From Mesobacillus selenatarsenatis SF-1 (lineage in GTDB: Bacteria; Bacillota; Bacilli; Bacillales; Cytobacillaceae), in NCBI RefSeq assembly GCF_000813125.1, contig NZ_BASE01000138.1:1-49737 (forward strand): DNA of 49,737 nucleotides, read 5' to 3'. The notes below the pieces were generated by a model, which worked only from the letters and a program-made list of their open reading frames with translations, was not told where the DNA came from and searched no databases. Positions 1-8,481 of this stretch are shown piece by piece (position 1 is the first letter of the stretch; every line of letters begins with the position of its first letter). A program made the translations under genes and the position numbers.

Positions 1-143
1 TCGGAACGAGGCTCATAAACCACGGATATGTTCCCGATTTTTGGTTAAAAGCGGATAACGGAGCACATAAAAGCCATATATGTTCCCCGTTATTGAAAAA
101 GAGCGGAAACGAGGCTCATAAACCACGGATATGTTCCCGATTT
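1..143. repeat. Tandem hairpin repeat, family A (three units)
   Basis: Three related units follow one another, with left arms of the type CGGAAC/CGGATAACG at 2, 52 and 104 and right arms of the type GTTCCCG at 30, 82 and 133, giving a period of 50-52 bp. Within each unit the arms are complementary and enclose a loop of about 22 nt containing a CTCATAAACC or ACATAAAAGCC core. Units 1 and 3 are nearly identical; unit 2 has diverged but keeps the pairing by compensating changes (ATAACGG against CCGTTAT). The window begins inside or just at the array, so more copies may lie to the left. Confidence 0.75.
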
Positions 144-290
144 CAATTTCTGCATACTGCCCTCCCGTTTTCAATTAGTCCTGAAAGCTGCTCTCTATCC
201 TGCATTCTTTCTCTTGGCGGCGAATTTCTTGATTGTTTTTGATGTTTTCGATATATAATAGAGGTGACAAAATTAAAAGGATGAGCATTC

Positions 291-602
291 ATGAATATTA
301 CTGGACATACTGTCGAACTTCTTGAAGATCCATTCGGACTTCTTACAGGGAACAGATTTGAATATTTTTTAAATATCGAGGTAGATGAAGAGGACGAGCT
401 CTTTACTGACAAAGGCTTGCTTTTAAAGGTACTATTCCTAGTAAACGGGGATGAAAGACGGATTCTGCAAAGCTACTTCATTGAACAGGAAACGGAAAAG
501 GTTCTCGATTTTGAACTCGAAGATGATGAAGCGGTACAAGTAAAGAACTATTGTGAGGAAAACTTGCCTGCCGAGGATGAAACGGATGAGGATACAAATT
601 AA
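291..602 (+). CDS. Small acidic conserved protein, DUF6509-like
   Basis: The 103-residue product is very acidic, especially in its last third, and has no signal peptide or membrane segment, so it is probably cytosolic. I recognise the N-terminal pattern NITGHTVELLEDPFGLLTG as that of small Bacillus proteins placed in DUF6509; the function of that family is not known to me. The ATG follows an A/G-rich stretch (AAAAGGATGAG) that can serve as ribosome binding site. It stands alone on the plus strand and ends directly at a bidirectional terminator shared with the converging gene at 625-1026. The reading frame is well supported, the family assignment less so. Confidence 0.7.
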   Translation: MNITGHTVELLEDPFGLLTGNRFEYFLNIEVDEEDELFTDKGLLLKVLFLVNGDERRILQSYFIEQETEKVLDFELEDDEAVQVKNYCEENLPAEDETDEDTN

Positions 603-627
603 AAAAGAGCAGAAATGCTCTTTTTTA
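601..627. terminator. Bidirectional terminator
   Basis: AAAAGAGCA and TGCTCTTTT form a 9-bp stem around a GAAA loop with A and T runs on both sides, serving the two converging genes at 291-602 and 625-1026. Confidence 0.85.
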
Positions 628-1026
628 ATTTGATACTTCTATTGTCTTACCTTCCTCAACGATATGATAAAGGAGATGGGCAAGGTGTTGAACAGGACCA
701 AGTTCACCTTCTTCTTCGTTAAGTTCTTCAGTAAATTCCAGATCATTCAAATATAAAGCAGAAAATTCATAGAAATCCTTCAGTCCGAATCCGTAGCAAT
801 TCGAAGGCTCTTCGCTCTGGTCCTCATATTGAAGCATCAAATAATATTCTTTGCCGTCCTTATCTTCTGCATCAAAAAAGACAAAAAAACCTATATTCGT
901 ATCTAAATCAAACAAATGACGTGTGCCGCCTTCAGTAACTTGGTCATAATCCTCACTGCTTAGTTTCTGGACCTTCATCGTTTCCACCTGGTCTTCTGCG
1001 TGAAATTTCACTTCAAAGGTTTTCAT
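625..1026 (-). CDS. Acidic cytosolic protein of unknown function
   Basis: A 133-residue, strongly acidic protein without signal peptide, membrane segment or cysteine cluster. It contains a central hydrophobic/aromatic stretch (IGFFVFFDAEDKDGKEYYLM) that looks like beta strands and an acidic tail region EELNEEEGELG followed by a helix with two histidines (QHLAHLLYHIVEEGK). I do not recognise a named family. The start at 1026 has a GGAGTG site about 12 nt upstream. It lies 40 nt downstream of the phosphodiesterase gene on the same strand, so the two may be cotranscribed, and it shares a terminator with the gene at 291-602. Confidence 0.7.
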   Translation of the reverse strand: MKTFEVKFHAEDQVETMKVQKLSSEDYDQVTEGGTRHLFDLDTNIGFFVFFDAEDKDGKEYYLMLQYEDQSEEPSNCYGFGLKDFYEFSALYLNDLEFTEELNEEEGELGPVQHLAHLLYHIVEEGKTIEVSN

Positions 1027-1066
1027 TATTGTATAACACTCCTGTCATTAATTTGCATATGTTGAT

Positions 1067-1564
1067 TCAATTCTTATCTTTGAAAAAGATATGCTCTGCC
1101 CTGATTTCTTCTCCGACTGTCAGGATACCATAAGAGAATTCCTGCTGTCTTCTTTTATCAGTCGGTGAGCCGGGATTAAAAACTATTACGCCACTGATTT
1201 CCTTTAGGACAGGAATATGCGAATGACCAAAAACGATGCAATCAACCTCGTCAGCCTCGAAGGTTTCTATTGCCCTTTTTTCGGTAGTTTTTCCGGTGCC
1301 GTGTCCATGGACAATCCCTATATGAAAATCGCCCGCTCTGAATAATTCTTTCGTTTTGAGCAGACTTTTGAGTTCAGGACCATCTACATTTCCGCTAACT
1401 CCAATAACGGGTCCATACTGTTTAAGCTGATTATATAGCTCCTCGCTCTGCCAATCACCAGCATGAATTATGTAATCACAATCTTCCAAATCAAGGAGCA
1501 GCCTCTCAGGCAACTTCTTTGCCTTCTTCGGCATATGAGTGTCAGAAATGACCACGATTTTCAT
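1067..1564 (-). CDS. YfcE/MJ0936-type metallophosphoesterase
   Basis: This 165-residue cytosolic protein belongs to the small calcineurin-like phosphodiesterases (YfcE/YsnB type), which hydrolyse phosphodiester bonds using two metal ions. The metal-binding motifs appear in order: DTH in VVISDTHMP near the N-terminus, GDW in IIHAGDW, GNVD in VSGNVDGP, GHG in VHGHGTGK, and GHSH in VFGHSHIP, then NPGSP. Length is normal for the family. I chose the ATG at 1564 because a GGGAGTGGGG site lies 8 nt upstream; the longer GTG start at 1576 would overlap that site. The physiological substrate cannot be told from sequence. Confidence 0.9.
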   Translation of the reverse strand: MKIVVISDTHMPKKAKKLPERLLLDLEDCDYIIHAGDWQSEELYNQLKQYGPVIGVSGNVDGPELKSLLKTKELFRAGDFHIGIVHGHGTGKTTEKRAIETFEADEVDCIVFGHSHIPVLKEISGVIVFNPGSPTDKRRQQEFSYGILTVGEEIRAEHIFFKDKN

Positions 1565-1622
1565 GGCTGACCCCACTCCCTTCGCCTGCTGTTCTCTGTT
1601 ATGTTACCCTGGTGGGAATGGA

Positions 1623-2156
1623 TTAACCATTCTCAGGGTCTTTATATTTTGTCACATTAAAATAATCACTCGTCCTATTATAACTGTTGAACTCAATATC
1701 AAGGTCATGAAAATATCGGTGAAGCTGAAGTAATATCTTCTTATCTTTTTTTCCATCTTCAATGGTCTTGGAGTAAGTTAAAATGGTATCAAAATCGGCT
1801 TGGAGCGCAGTATTGTCTGTTTCGACTGTTACCAGGACAGATAGGATTTCAGAAGCGATCTCCCTCTGCTCCTCCCAATCAACAGATTCTATTCCGCCCC
1901 AACCGAGAGTATCATTATATTTAGTATGAAATTCACGAATGAAGCTGCCAACTGTTGAGTAGTTTTCTTGTTCAGACTCTTCCTGGAATACAGCGACAGT
2001 CTGACCTCCGTTCTTAAGATTGCTTGAACTACTTTTACCCCTGACTTCTTGAAGATTACCTGTCTCCCACATTGAATAGCCAGCATATAGACCAAAAGCC
2101 AGCAAAAACAGACTTGCAGGTAAAATCATAAGTTTCCATTTGCTTTTCTTTTCCAT
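1623..2156 (-). CDS. Membrane-anchored extracytoplasmic protein, unknown
   Basis: The 177-residue product has a positively charged N-terminus (EKKSKWK) and one hydrophobic segment at about residues 8-27, followed by a Ser-rich linker and a mostly helical, acidic domain with several tryptophans (DTLGWGGIESVDWEEQRE). No lipobox Cys is present, so it is probably an uncleaved membrane anchor with the domain outside the cell. I do not recognise the family. A GGGGGCAGGCAG stretch precedes the ATG. It is a single gene between the phosphodiesterase and the molybdoenzyme. Confidence 0.7.
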   Translation of the reverse strand: MEKKSKWKLMILPASLFLLAFGLYAGYSMWETGNLQEVRGKSSSSNLKNGGQTVAVFQEESEQENYSTVGSFIREFHTKYNDTLGWGGIESVDWEEQREIASEILSVLVTVETDNTALQADFDTILTYSKTIEDGKKDKKILLQLHRYFHDLDIEFNSYNRTSDYFNVTKYKDPENG

Positions 2157-2316
2157 CTGCCTGCCCCCTGTTAAAACTTATTGTTCTTTCACCGCGAGTG
2201 AATCTGTTCTTAATATTATTTGACAGCCATCACCAAAAACCTTTTATTATTTCCCTTCCACATCAGGTTCTTCCATAAATGTCCCAAAAATAAATTAACA
2301 TTGAGGAGGAATGAGT

Positions 2317-3369
2317 ATGTATTACCAGTTCGGAAAGGTACGTCCACACTTAACAACCAGAAGTCTTAACCCAGAAAACCAGGAAACCCCTATACATTTT
2401 ATTTCATTTATCGAACCGGTTGCTGACTCAATATTTTACCGCAGGAATCATTTTCCTTACCCGATTTTAACACCAGAGTCATTCACACTGAAAATTTCCG
2501 GCTCGGTTCATTATGCTTTACTCATCAATTACTCTGATCTCCTAAAACTGCCTTCCAAATCCAAAAGGGTGTTAATTGAGTGTTCAGGTAATAAAAGAGC
2601 ATATTTCGAGGAAAAAGTCTTTGGAGAGCAGTGGGAAAACGGAGCGATGAGTGAGGGAGTTTGGAAGGGGGTACCTCTTAAGAATTTGCTTGAGTACACC
2701 GGAATCAAAGCAGGCGTGAATGAAGTCGTTTTTAGAGGAAGAGACGTGGGTGTTAAGAGCAGTCAGCTTATCCACTATGAAAGAAGTTTGCCAATTGCCA
2801 AGGCACTTCATACTGATGTGCTGATTGCTTATGAGTATAATGGAAAACCACTCTCCCAAAAACATGGTTTCCCTTTCCGGCTGATAGTTCCAGGATGGTA
2901 CGGGATGGCTTCTGTAAAATGGCTTAATGAGATCATTCTTATTAAAGACAAATTCACAGGTCCTTTCCAGACTAATGATTATGTTTATTATTATAAAAAT
3001 GGTACATCTGAGCAAGTGACTACAAATCATGTGAATTCGACTATCCAGCAGCCACAAGATAAACAGCTTGTTAAAAGTGGTACTCACGAAATTAAAGGAA
3101 TCGCATGGACAGGTTCTGGTGTCGTCTCGAAGGTAGAAATAAGCTTTGATAAAGGAGATAGCTGGGAGCAAGCCAAATTGAAGAAAATTCCTAAAGAACA
3201 TCAAACTGTGTCATGGAGTTACCCTATGGAGTTTAAATCTGGTAATGAATATCATATTTCCGTCAGAGCAACAGACAACGAAGGTAAAACGCAGCCTGCA
3301 GAGGCTATCTGGAACAAGAAAGGCTATGGCTACAATGCGATTATGCAAATTACTGTAAAAGCAGAATGA
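2317..3369 (+). CDS. Sulfite-oxidase-family molybdopterin oxidoreductase
   Basis: A 350-residue protein with the two domains of the sulfite oxidase family: an N-terminal molybdopterin-binding domain (about residues 25-225) and a C-terminal Ig-like Mo-co dimerisation domain (about 235-350). Cys89 in LIECSGNKR is the expected molybdenum ligand, and HGFPFRLIVPGWYGM matches the conserved cofactor-binding loop. There is no signal peptide or heme domain, so it resembles the cytosolic YuiH-like Bacillus proteins rather than sulfite oxidase itself; the substrate is unknown. The start is the second ATG of ATGAGTATG: GAGGAGG lies 7 nt before it but directly abuts the first ATG at 2311. It is a single gene ending in a bidirectional terminator. 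Confidence 0.9.
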   Translation: MYYQFGKVRPHLTTRSLNPENQETPIHFISFIEPVADSIFYRRNHFPYPILTPESFTLKISGSVHYALLINYSDLLKLPSKSKRVLIECSGNKRAYFEEKVFGEQWENGAMSEGVWKGVPLKNLLEYTGIKAGVNEVVFRGRDVGVKSSQLIHYERSLPIAKALHTDVLIAYEYNGKPLSQKHGFPFRLIVPGWYGMASVKWLNEIILIKDKFTGPFQTNDYVYYYKNGTSEQVTTNHVNSTIQQPQDKQLVKSGTHEIKGIAWTGSGVVSKVEISFDKGDSWEQAKLKKIPKEHQTVSWSYPMEFKSGNEYHISVRATDNEGKTQPAEAIWNKKGYGYNAIMQITVKAE

Positions 3370-3370
3370 A

Positions 3371-3410
3371 GAAAAACCAGGTGCAGAGATATCAGCACCT
3401 GGTTTTTCTT
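3371..3410. terminator. Bidirectional terminator
   Basis: AAAAACCAGGTGC and GCACCTGGTTTTT form a 13-bp stem around a 10-nt loop, shared by the molybdoenzyme gene and the converging reductase gene at 3420-4301. Confidence 0.9.
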
Positions 3411-3419
3411 TTAGTCATG

Positions 3420-4301
3420 TTATTGCATATAATACTTAATCAATTGATCCAGCATATGATTCAAATCGGTGAATTTATAGCCAAGCCCTTCTGCAAGGGA
3501 AGTGTCGATCGACCAGGAACCGGGTAATGCATAAGGTGAGACAGTACCGCTTGTGTTGCTGTTCTCCACAACAGCTTCTTTATTGGCCAGCAAAGCGATT
3601 TTATCGACCAATTCACGCAAACTAATATCTCCTGCCGATCCAGGATTGATTGGACCTTCAAAGGTTGAATTTCCAATTCCCAGAAGAAAGTGTGCCGCTT
3701 CATCAGCATGTATGAAGCTGTACCGCAATTCAGGGTTTGGTATGCCTATTGGCTGGTCGGCAAGTATTTTATCAACATGAAATTTTAAGCGCTCTGTGTA
3801 ATCATCTTCAGAGACAACAATCGGGAATCGGACGGAAACCACATCAAAATAACCAAGCTGGTGAAATACCGCTTCAGAGGCTCTTTTGGCCTCTTTGTAT
3901 CCTTCATACCCTGGATACTCTTTTCTGCTTTTGTATGTTACTTGGTATGTATAAGGGTCAAAATTTGCTTCTTCATGCAGCGTACCAAACTCATACACTG
4001 CCTGAGTAGAAGTAAATATATAGCGACGCACTTTCCCTTTCAATGCCTCTGCTGTATCCTTGGCCTCAATTGGCGAAAAACAGGATTGGTCGTACACCAG
4101 GTCCCATTCTTTATCTTCGAAGGCTGCTGCCATCGTCTCTTTCTTTTCGCGATCAATCACCAGCCGCTTTACATTTGCACCAAAGTGATCACTTTTACTT
4201 CCTCTTGTGGCTATCGTTACTTCATCGCCAATTTCTATCAGCTTTTGGACCAGCTTTTTCCCAAAATACTGGGTCCCTCCAAGCACAAGAACTCTCCTCA
4301 T
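3420..4301 (-). CDS. NAD-dependent epimerase/dehydratase (extended SDR)
   Basis: The 293-residue protein starts with the nucleotide-binding loop VLGGTQYFGKKL (GGTxxxG form), followed by a Rossmann fold and the late motif RYSFIHADEAAHF typical of atypical extended SDRs related to isoflavone reductase/NDP-sugar epimerases. The usual YxxxK signature is only approximated by the region YPGYEGYKEAKRASE, which does contain a YKEAK (Tyr-x3-Lys). The start at 4301 places the nucleotide-binding motif right at the N-terminus, as usual, and has GGGGGA upstream; the open frame extends further but without a site. Substrate unknown. It is a monocistronic unit between two terminators. Confidence 0.85.
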   Translation of the reverse strand: MRRVLVLGGTQYFGKKLVQKLIEIGDEVTIATRGSKSDHFGANVKRLVIDREKKETMAAAFEDKEWDLVYDQSCFSPIEAKDTAEALKGKVRRYIFTSTQAVYEFGTLHEEANFDPYTYQVTYKSRKEYPGYEGYKEAKRASEAVFHQLGYFDVVSVRFPIVVSEDDYTERLKFHVDKILADQPIGIPNPELRYSFIHADEAAHFLLGIGNSTFEGPINPGSAGDISLRELVDKIALLANKEAVVENSNTSGTVSPYALPGSWSIDTSLAEGLGYKFTDLNHMLDQLIKYYMQ

Positions 4302-4375
4302 TAAAAAATCCCCCTTTTCTATACTGACTAATTCTTCTTTGATTTGTGAATTTCCTTTAAAGTCTAATGCGGAAA

Positions 4376-4407
4376 TTAAAAAACCGGCCACAATATTGGG
4401 GCCGGTT
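4376..4407 (-). terminator. Terminator of ku
   Basis: On the minus strand AACCGGCC pairs with GGCCGGTT around an 10-nt loop and is followed by a run of six T, 20 nt past the ku stop codon. Confidence 0.85.
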
Positions 4408-4427
4408 GGGTCATATAGGTGTTTTCT

Positions 4428-5285
4428 TTATGCTTGTTTCTTTTCCTTTGCCTTTGGTTTCGCAGCTGTTTTTTTCTTCTTTGCTGCTGTTGCAGTCTCT
4501 TTCTTCTTTTCTGGTTTGGTACGGTCAATGGAGGCCTGAAGTGCGGCCATAAGATCTGTAACATTGGAAACAGGCTCTTTTTCTGTAGGAGTGACAAGCT
4601 CCTTACCTGTACGCTTTGCTTCAATCAGCTCCAATAAAGCGGTACGATAATCATCCTTGTATTTTTCTGGTTCAAACTCCGTTGTCAACTGATCGATGAG
4701 CATGATGGCAGTGTCCAGTTCCTTTTCCGTTACTTTATCTTCTTCCGGTACATTCGGCACATCTACAGCATTTCTTACCTCATCGGGGAAATGAATGGTT
4801 TCCATTACGAGTGTATTATTATAGACTCTAACTACTGCGAGTTGCTCTTTTGCCCTTATGATTATTTTGGCAATACCAACCTTCTGCGATTCCTCCAGAG
4901 CCTTCCTGAGAAGAGAATATGCTTTGCCGCCACCCTCGTTCGGGGACATAAAATAGCTCCGCTGAAAGTAAATTGGATCGATTTCATTAATTTTTACAAA
5001 ATCGATAATTTCCACGGCTTTATCTTCGTTTTCCTTCCTCAATGCTTCAAGGTCTTCATCTTCAAGGACGACAAACTTTCCTTTCGTATACTCATAAGCC
5101 TTAACGATGTCTTCGTTTTTCACTTCAACATCACACACAGGACATGTTTTCTCATATTTAATTGGTGAATGGCACTCTTTATGAAGGGTACGCAGTTTGA
5201 TGTCTCTATCCTCAGTCGCGGCATGAAGTTTGATTGGGATATTGACGAGCCCAAAGCTGATGCTCCCTTTCCAAATTGTATGCAT
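4428..5285 (-). CDS. ku: Non-homologous end joining protein Ku
   Basis: Bacterial Ku homodimers ring double-strand DNA ends and recruit LigD for non-homologous end joining. The 285-residue product begins with the diagnostic HTIWKGSISFGLVNIP, has the KYEKTCPVCDVEV segment with a CxxC, and ends in a lysine/alanine-rich tail (from about residue 255) of the type that contacts DNA. Length is normal. The start ATG at 5285 follows GGTGGAG by 6 nt; the GTG 12 nt earlier sits inside that site. It is transcribed divergently from ligD with a 126-bp shared spacer. In B. subtilis this pair acts mainly in germinating spores and stationary cells. Confidence 0.97.
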   Translation of the reverse strand: MHTIWKGSISFGLVNIPIKLHAATEDRDIKLRTLHKECHSPIKYEKTCPVCDVEVKNEDIVKAYEYTKGKFVVLEDEDLEALRKENEDKAVEIIDFVKINEIDPIYFQRSYFMSPNEGGGKAYSLLRKALEESQKVGIAKIIIRAKEQLAVVRVYNNTLVMETIHFPDEVRNAVDVPNVPEEDKVTEKELDTAIMLIDQLTTEFEPEKYKDDYRTALLELIEAKRTGKELVTPTEKEPVSNVTDLMAALQASIDRTKPEKKKETATAAKKKKTAAKPKAKEKKQA

Positions 5286-5411
5286 TACGTTCTCCACCTT
5301 ATCGTTTTATTACTAATGTGCTTAAGAATGGATTTATCATGCATTAAAACATTTGCCAGCGTACTAGTTTGAGCTTAAACAGGAACAATATTAAATACGA
5401 CTGGTGAAAGG

Positions 5412-7256
5412 ATGGGGAAAATGCTGAAACCAATGCTCCCTACACTTGCGTTCGAAACGCCACAAGGGGATGAATGGCGTTATGAGATTAAATTTGATGG
5501 CTTTCGAGCACTGTTGACTTGGGATCAGGAAATTGAACTGACAAGCCGGAATGGGAAACCGCTGCTTCCGCTGTTTCCGGAATTATCGGAGTTCCTGGCT
5601 GCCAATATGGAAAAGTTCCAGCCATATCTTCCTCTTACATTTGACGCTGAGCTCGTTTACTTAGAGAATCCATATAAGTCAAATTTTGGAACTATTCAAA
5701 TCAGGGGAAGAATGAGGTCTCAGGGAAAAATAAAAGCAGAAGCAAATAGGAATCCCTGCAGGCTGATGGTGTTCGATCTTTTGAGGATAGAAGGAAAAAG
5801 TATAGCATCTGAAAGTTACAAAGACAGGCGTACAAAACTTCAATCCCTGTTTTCCGAGATTGGTCTTCCACTCTCTCCCAACCACCAAAACCCGGACTTG
5901 GTACAACTTGTCCCAAGTGAAACGGATTTGAAAGGCTTATGGGAAAACGTCGTCATCTACGATGGTGAGGGTATAATCGCCAAACAATACAATAGCAAAT
6001 GGGAGGAAGGCAAACGGACGGAAGCATGGATCAAGACAAAAAACTGGAAGTATGTCTCCTGCTTTGTGACGGCATATGAGAAATCCAATGGATACTTTTA
6101 TATCTCCGTTTATAAAGACTCAAAAATTCACCAAATTGGCCTTGTCATCTTCGGCTTTAAGCCAGAAGAAAAAAATGCTCTGCATCAGATTATCAAGCAA
6201 AATAAAAGTGACGAAAACGATCAATTCATTTATGTGGAACCCGGAATATGCCTTGATGTGAAATACCTGGAAATTTATGAAGACCAGCTTCGTGAGCCTC
6301 ATTTCCATCAATTCCGGTTCGATTTAAGTCCAGATTCATGTACGTATGAGAAATTCGTTTTCCAGCAGAAGAATCTGCCGCCGGATATTGGTATTACTCA
6401 TCCGGACAAGCCGATTTGGGAAGAGCCGCCTATCCAAAAGGTTGATTACATTCATTACTTAAGGGAGATTTCTCCCTATATGCTTCCATTTCTGGAAGAC
6501 CGCTTATTAACAGTGATCCGGTATCCTCACGGCATGCTTGGCGAAGCCTTTTACCAAAAAAACGTTCCTGATTATGCACCAGACTTCGTCGAAACTTCGA
6601 AATCTGAAGGCATTGAGTATATTGTCTGCAATAACATGAAAACCTTGCTTTGGCTCGGGAATCAAATCGCCATTGAGTTTCATATTCCCTTCCAAACGAT
6701 CAACAGCAAAGGGCCTGATGAAATCGTCTTTGACCTTGATCCCCCTTCAAGGGATCATTTCCATTTGGCGATTAAAGCTGCTCTTTATATTAAAGAGGTT
6801 TTGGATGAATTGAAACTGATCAGCTTTATAAAAACGTCCGGAAACAAAGGACTGCAGGTGTACATCCCGCTCCCGGATAATACTTATAGCTATGATGATA
6901 CCAAGTTGTTCACCTCATTTATCGCGAACTATCTTGTTTCAAAAGACCCAAAATCGTTCACGATTGAGCGGTTGAAGAAAAACAGGGGCGACCGACTATA
7001 TGTAGATTACATCCAGCATGCTGAAGGCAAGACGATTGTCAGTCCATATTCCGCTCGCGGCAAATCACATGCAGGTGTAGCCACTCCGCTATTCTGGGAG
7101 GAAGTGAACGATAAGTTAAATATTGAGGATTTTCATCTAGGATCAATCATCCAGCGCGTGAAGAAGTTAGGATGTCCGTTCAGGACATACTTTACAGCAA
7201 AAGAAGATCAGAATTTCAAACCGGTGTTGAAAGTCTTGAAGGCAAAAAAATCCTGA
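5412..7256 (+). CDS. ligD: ATP-dependent DNA ligase LigD (ligase plus polymerase domains)
   Basis: This 614-residue enzyme fills in and seals ends held by Ku. The ligase domain comes first (about residues 1-310) with adenylation motif EIKFDGFR, where Lys27 should be the AMP-accepting lysine; motif IV is near VVIYDGEGII and motif V near AWIKTKNWK. The polymerase/primase domain follows (about 325-614) with VIRYPHG, FYQKNVP and the metal-binding DLDPPS. There is no 3'-phosphoesterase domain and the order is ligase-polymerase, the arrangement seen in Bacillus and opposite to Pseudomonas. Start is either 5412 (GGTGAAAGG just upstream) or 5421. Divergent from ku; ends in a strong terminator. Confidence 0.95.
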   Translation: MGKMLKPMLPTLAFETPQGDEWRYEIKFDGFRALLTWDQEIELTSRNGKPLLPLFPELSEFLAANMEKFQPYLPLTFDAELVYLENPYKSNFGTIQIRGRMRSQGKIKAEANRNPCRLMVFDLLRIEGKSIASESYKDRRTKLQSLFSEIGLPLSPNHQNPDLVQLVPSETDLKGLWENVVIYDGEGIIAKQYNSKWEEGKRTEAWIKTKNWKYVSCFVTAYEKSNGYFYISVYKDSKIHQIGLVIFGFKPEEKNALHQIIKQNKSDENDQFIYVEPGICLDVKYLEIYEDQLREPHFHQFRFDLSPDSCTYEKFVFQQKNLPPDIGITHPDKPIWEEPPIQKVDYIHYLREISPYMLPFLEDRLLTVIRYPHGMLGEAFYQKNVPDYAPDFVETSKSEGIEYIVCNNMKTLLWLGNQIAIEFHIPFQTINSKGPDEIVFDLDPPSRDHFHLAIKAALYIKEVLDELKLISFIKTSGNKGLQVYIPLPDNTYSYDDTKLFTSFIANYLVSKDPKSFTIERLKKNRGDRLYVDYIQHAEGKTIVSPYSARGKSHAGVATPLFWEEVNDKLNIEDFHLGSIIQRVKKLGCPFRTYFTAKEDQNFKPVLKVLKAKKS

Positions 7257-7278
7257 GGAAGTTCCTCAGGATTTTTTT
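7248..7278. terminator. Bidirectional terminator ligD/dapF
   Basis: ATCCTGAGGAA and TTCCTCAGGAT pair with almost no loop other than G and T between them, flanked by A7 and T7 runs, so it can stop both converging units. Confidence 0.9.
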
Positions 7279-7281
7279 CGT

Positions 7282-8262
7282 TTAAAATTGGTTTAGATAC
7301 TTTTTAGCATGCTCTTGCAGCCTGCTGTAGAGGGTATCTTCGTTGAAATCTTCCTGTTCAAGTATTTCCGCAAGTATCCCCTCTTTTGTAAAATCAACCT
7401 CAATTTGTGCTGAATAGACAAAAGTAGCATTACCGATCAAATCGATTGTATATGTCTCATCTTCTTTATGGACAGCGCATTGAACCATCCCGCCATTATT
7501 GTACACATTTATTGGCTGGTCAAATTCATTCTCCCCCATCAGGCATGTGACGAGTGTGGATGCTGACATAGCTGTTCCACAAGCATTCGTATAGCCTACT
7601 CCTCGCTCATAGGTTCTCACATAGATACTCCCTTTTTCAAGGAGCCTGATAAAGCTGACATTGACTCCGTCAGGAAATAAATCATTAGGATTATTTACCT
7701 TCTCACTCAACCTGGTCTGCAAATCGGATTCCAATTGCTCTTTGCTGACTACAGCCGTCAAATGAGGATTAGGTACCGAGAGTGCTGTAAACGTCAATTC
7801 CTCAGCCAACTGCGGGATCTCCTCCTGAATCAGTGTCTCCTGGTCAAGATTTAACGGCAAATCCTTCAAATCAAATGTTACTGGCGAGATTTCCACCTGG
7901 TAGGTTGGAATATCAATGAAAATCTCTTCATGCTTCTTCACCCTGAGGTTGGCTTTCATCGTTTCAATCACGGCTTCCACGACGCCAAGCTTCTCGCATA
8001 CATAGCGGCCTGCACAGCGAAGTCCATTGCCGCACATGGATGCTTCTGTACCATCAGAGTTAAAAATCCGATATTGGGCATCTGCAACCCTGCTTGGACG
8101 GATGAACAAGATTCCATCTGCACCCAGTGATGATTCCCTGTCACAGAGCGCCAATGCGAGATCACGCCTTTTAAAATCATCAAATTTATAATTCCGGTCA
8201 GTTTCATCTATCAATAGAAAGTCATTATTTGAACCATGACATTTAATCAAATCAATTTTCAT
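7282..8262 (-). CDS. dapF: Diaminopimelate epimerase
   Basis: DapF interconverts LL- and meso-diaminopimelate, the last step before meso-DAP is used for peptidoglycan or lysine. The two catalytic cysteines lie in the motifs SMCGNGLRCAGRY (about residue 75) and NACGTAMSAS (about residue 225), and the N-terminal KCHGSNNDF is typical. At 326 residues it is about 50 longer than the E. coli enzyme, with an extended C-terminal tail as in several Bacillus homologues. The start at 8262 matches the family N-terminus and has GGGGGCG upstream; a longer frame to 8304 lacks support. It is a single gene, not in an operon with other lysine genes. Confidence 0.95.
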   Translation of the reverse strand: MKIDLIKCHGSNNDFLLIDETDRNYKFDDFKRRDLALALCDRESSLGADGILFIRPSRVADAQYRIFNSDGTEASMCGNGLRCAGRYVCEKLGVVEAVIETMKANLRVKKHEEIFIDIPTYQVEISPVTFDLKDLPLNLDQETLIQEEIPQLAEELTFTALSVPNPHLTAVVSKEQLESDLQTRLSEKVNNPNDLFPDGVNVSFIRLLEKGSIYVRTYERGVGYTNACGTAMSASTLVTCLMGENEFDQPINVYNNGGMVQCAVHKEDETYTIDLIGNATFVYSAQIEVDFTKEGILAEILEQEDFNEDTLYSRLQEHAKKYLNQF

Positions 8263-8338
8263 TGTAACGCCCCCAAAACACTTCGTTATATTACAAGATG
8301 CCATAAATAATGGAATTGTTCAATATTGAAGGTAATAA

Positions 8339-8433
8339 GGGGTAAAATTTGTGTTATTTTTTACGATTTCTGCTTTTACCCTTTTTCCTTGTTCAGGCGA
8401 TTTTCGGGTAATGCACGGCTTCTGCTTTTACCC
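8339..8433. repeat. Tandem hairpin repeat, family D (two units)
   Basis: Two copies of CTGCTTTTACCC at 8370-8381 and 8422-8433 lie exactly 52 bp apart. Each is the right arm of an inverted repeat whose left arm is GGGGTAAAA (8339) or CGGGTAATG (8405). The loops differ in length and sequence. The pair sits in the 220-bp gap between dapF and the copper-storage gene and is not needed as a terminator, since that gene has its own hairpin at 8442-8474. Confidence 0.6.
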
Positions 8434-8441
8434 ATTTCACA

Positions 8442-8474
8442 TAAAAAAGAACCAGCTTTTGGTTTGCTGGTTCT
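8442..8474 (-). terminator. Terminator of the Cys-rich protein gene
   Basis: GAACCAGC and GCTGGTTC form an 8-bp stem; on the minus strand it is followed by six T. It begins 8 nt after the stop codon. Confidence 0.85.
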
Positions 8475-8481
8475 CCTGTTA

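Noticed and set aside
5286-5411. Sigma-G promoters in the ku-ligD spacer
   Set aside because: Only partial matches (for example CATTAGTA on the minus strand) are visible, with poor -35 elements, so forespore control cannot be claimed from sequence.
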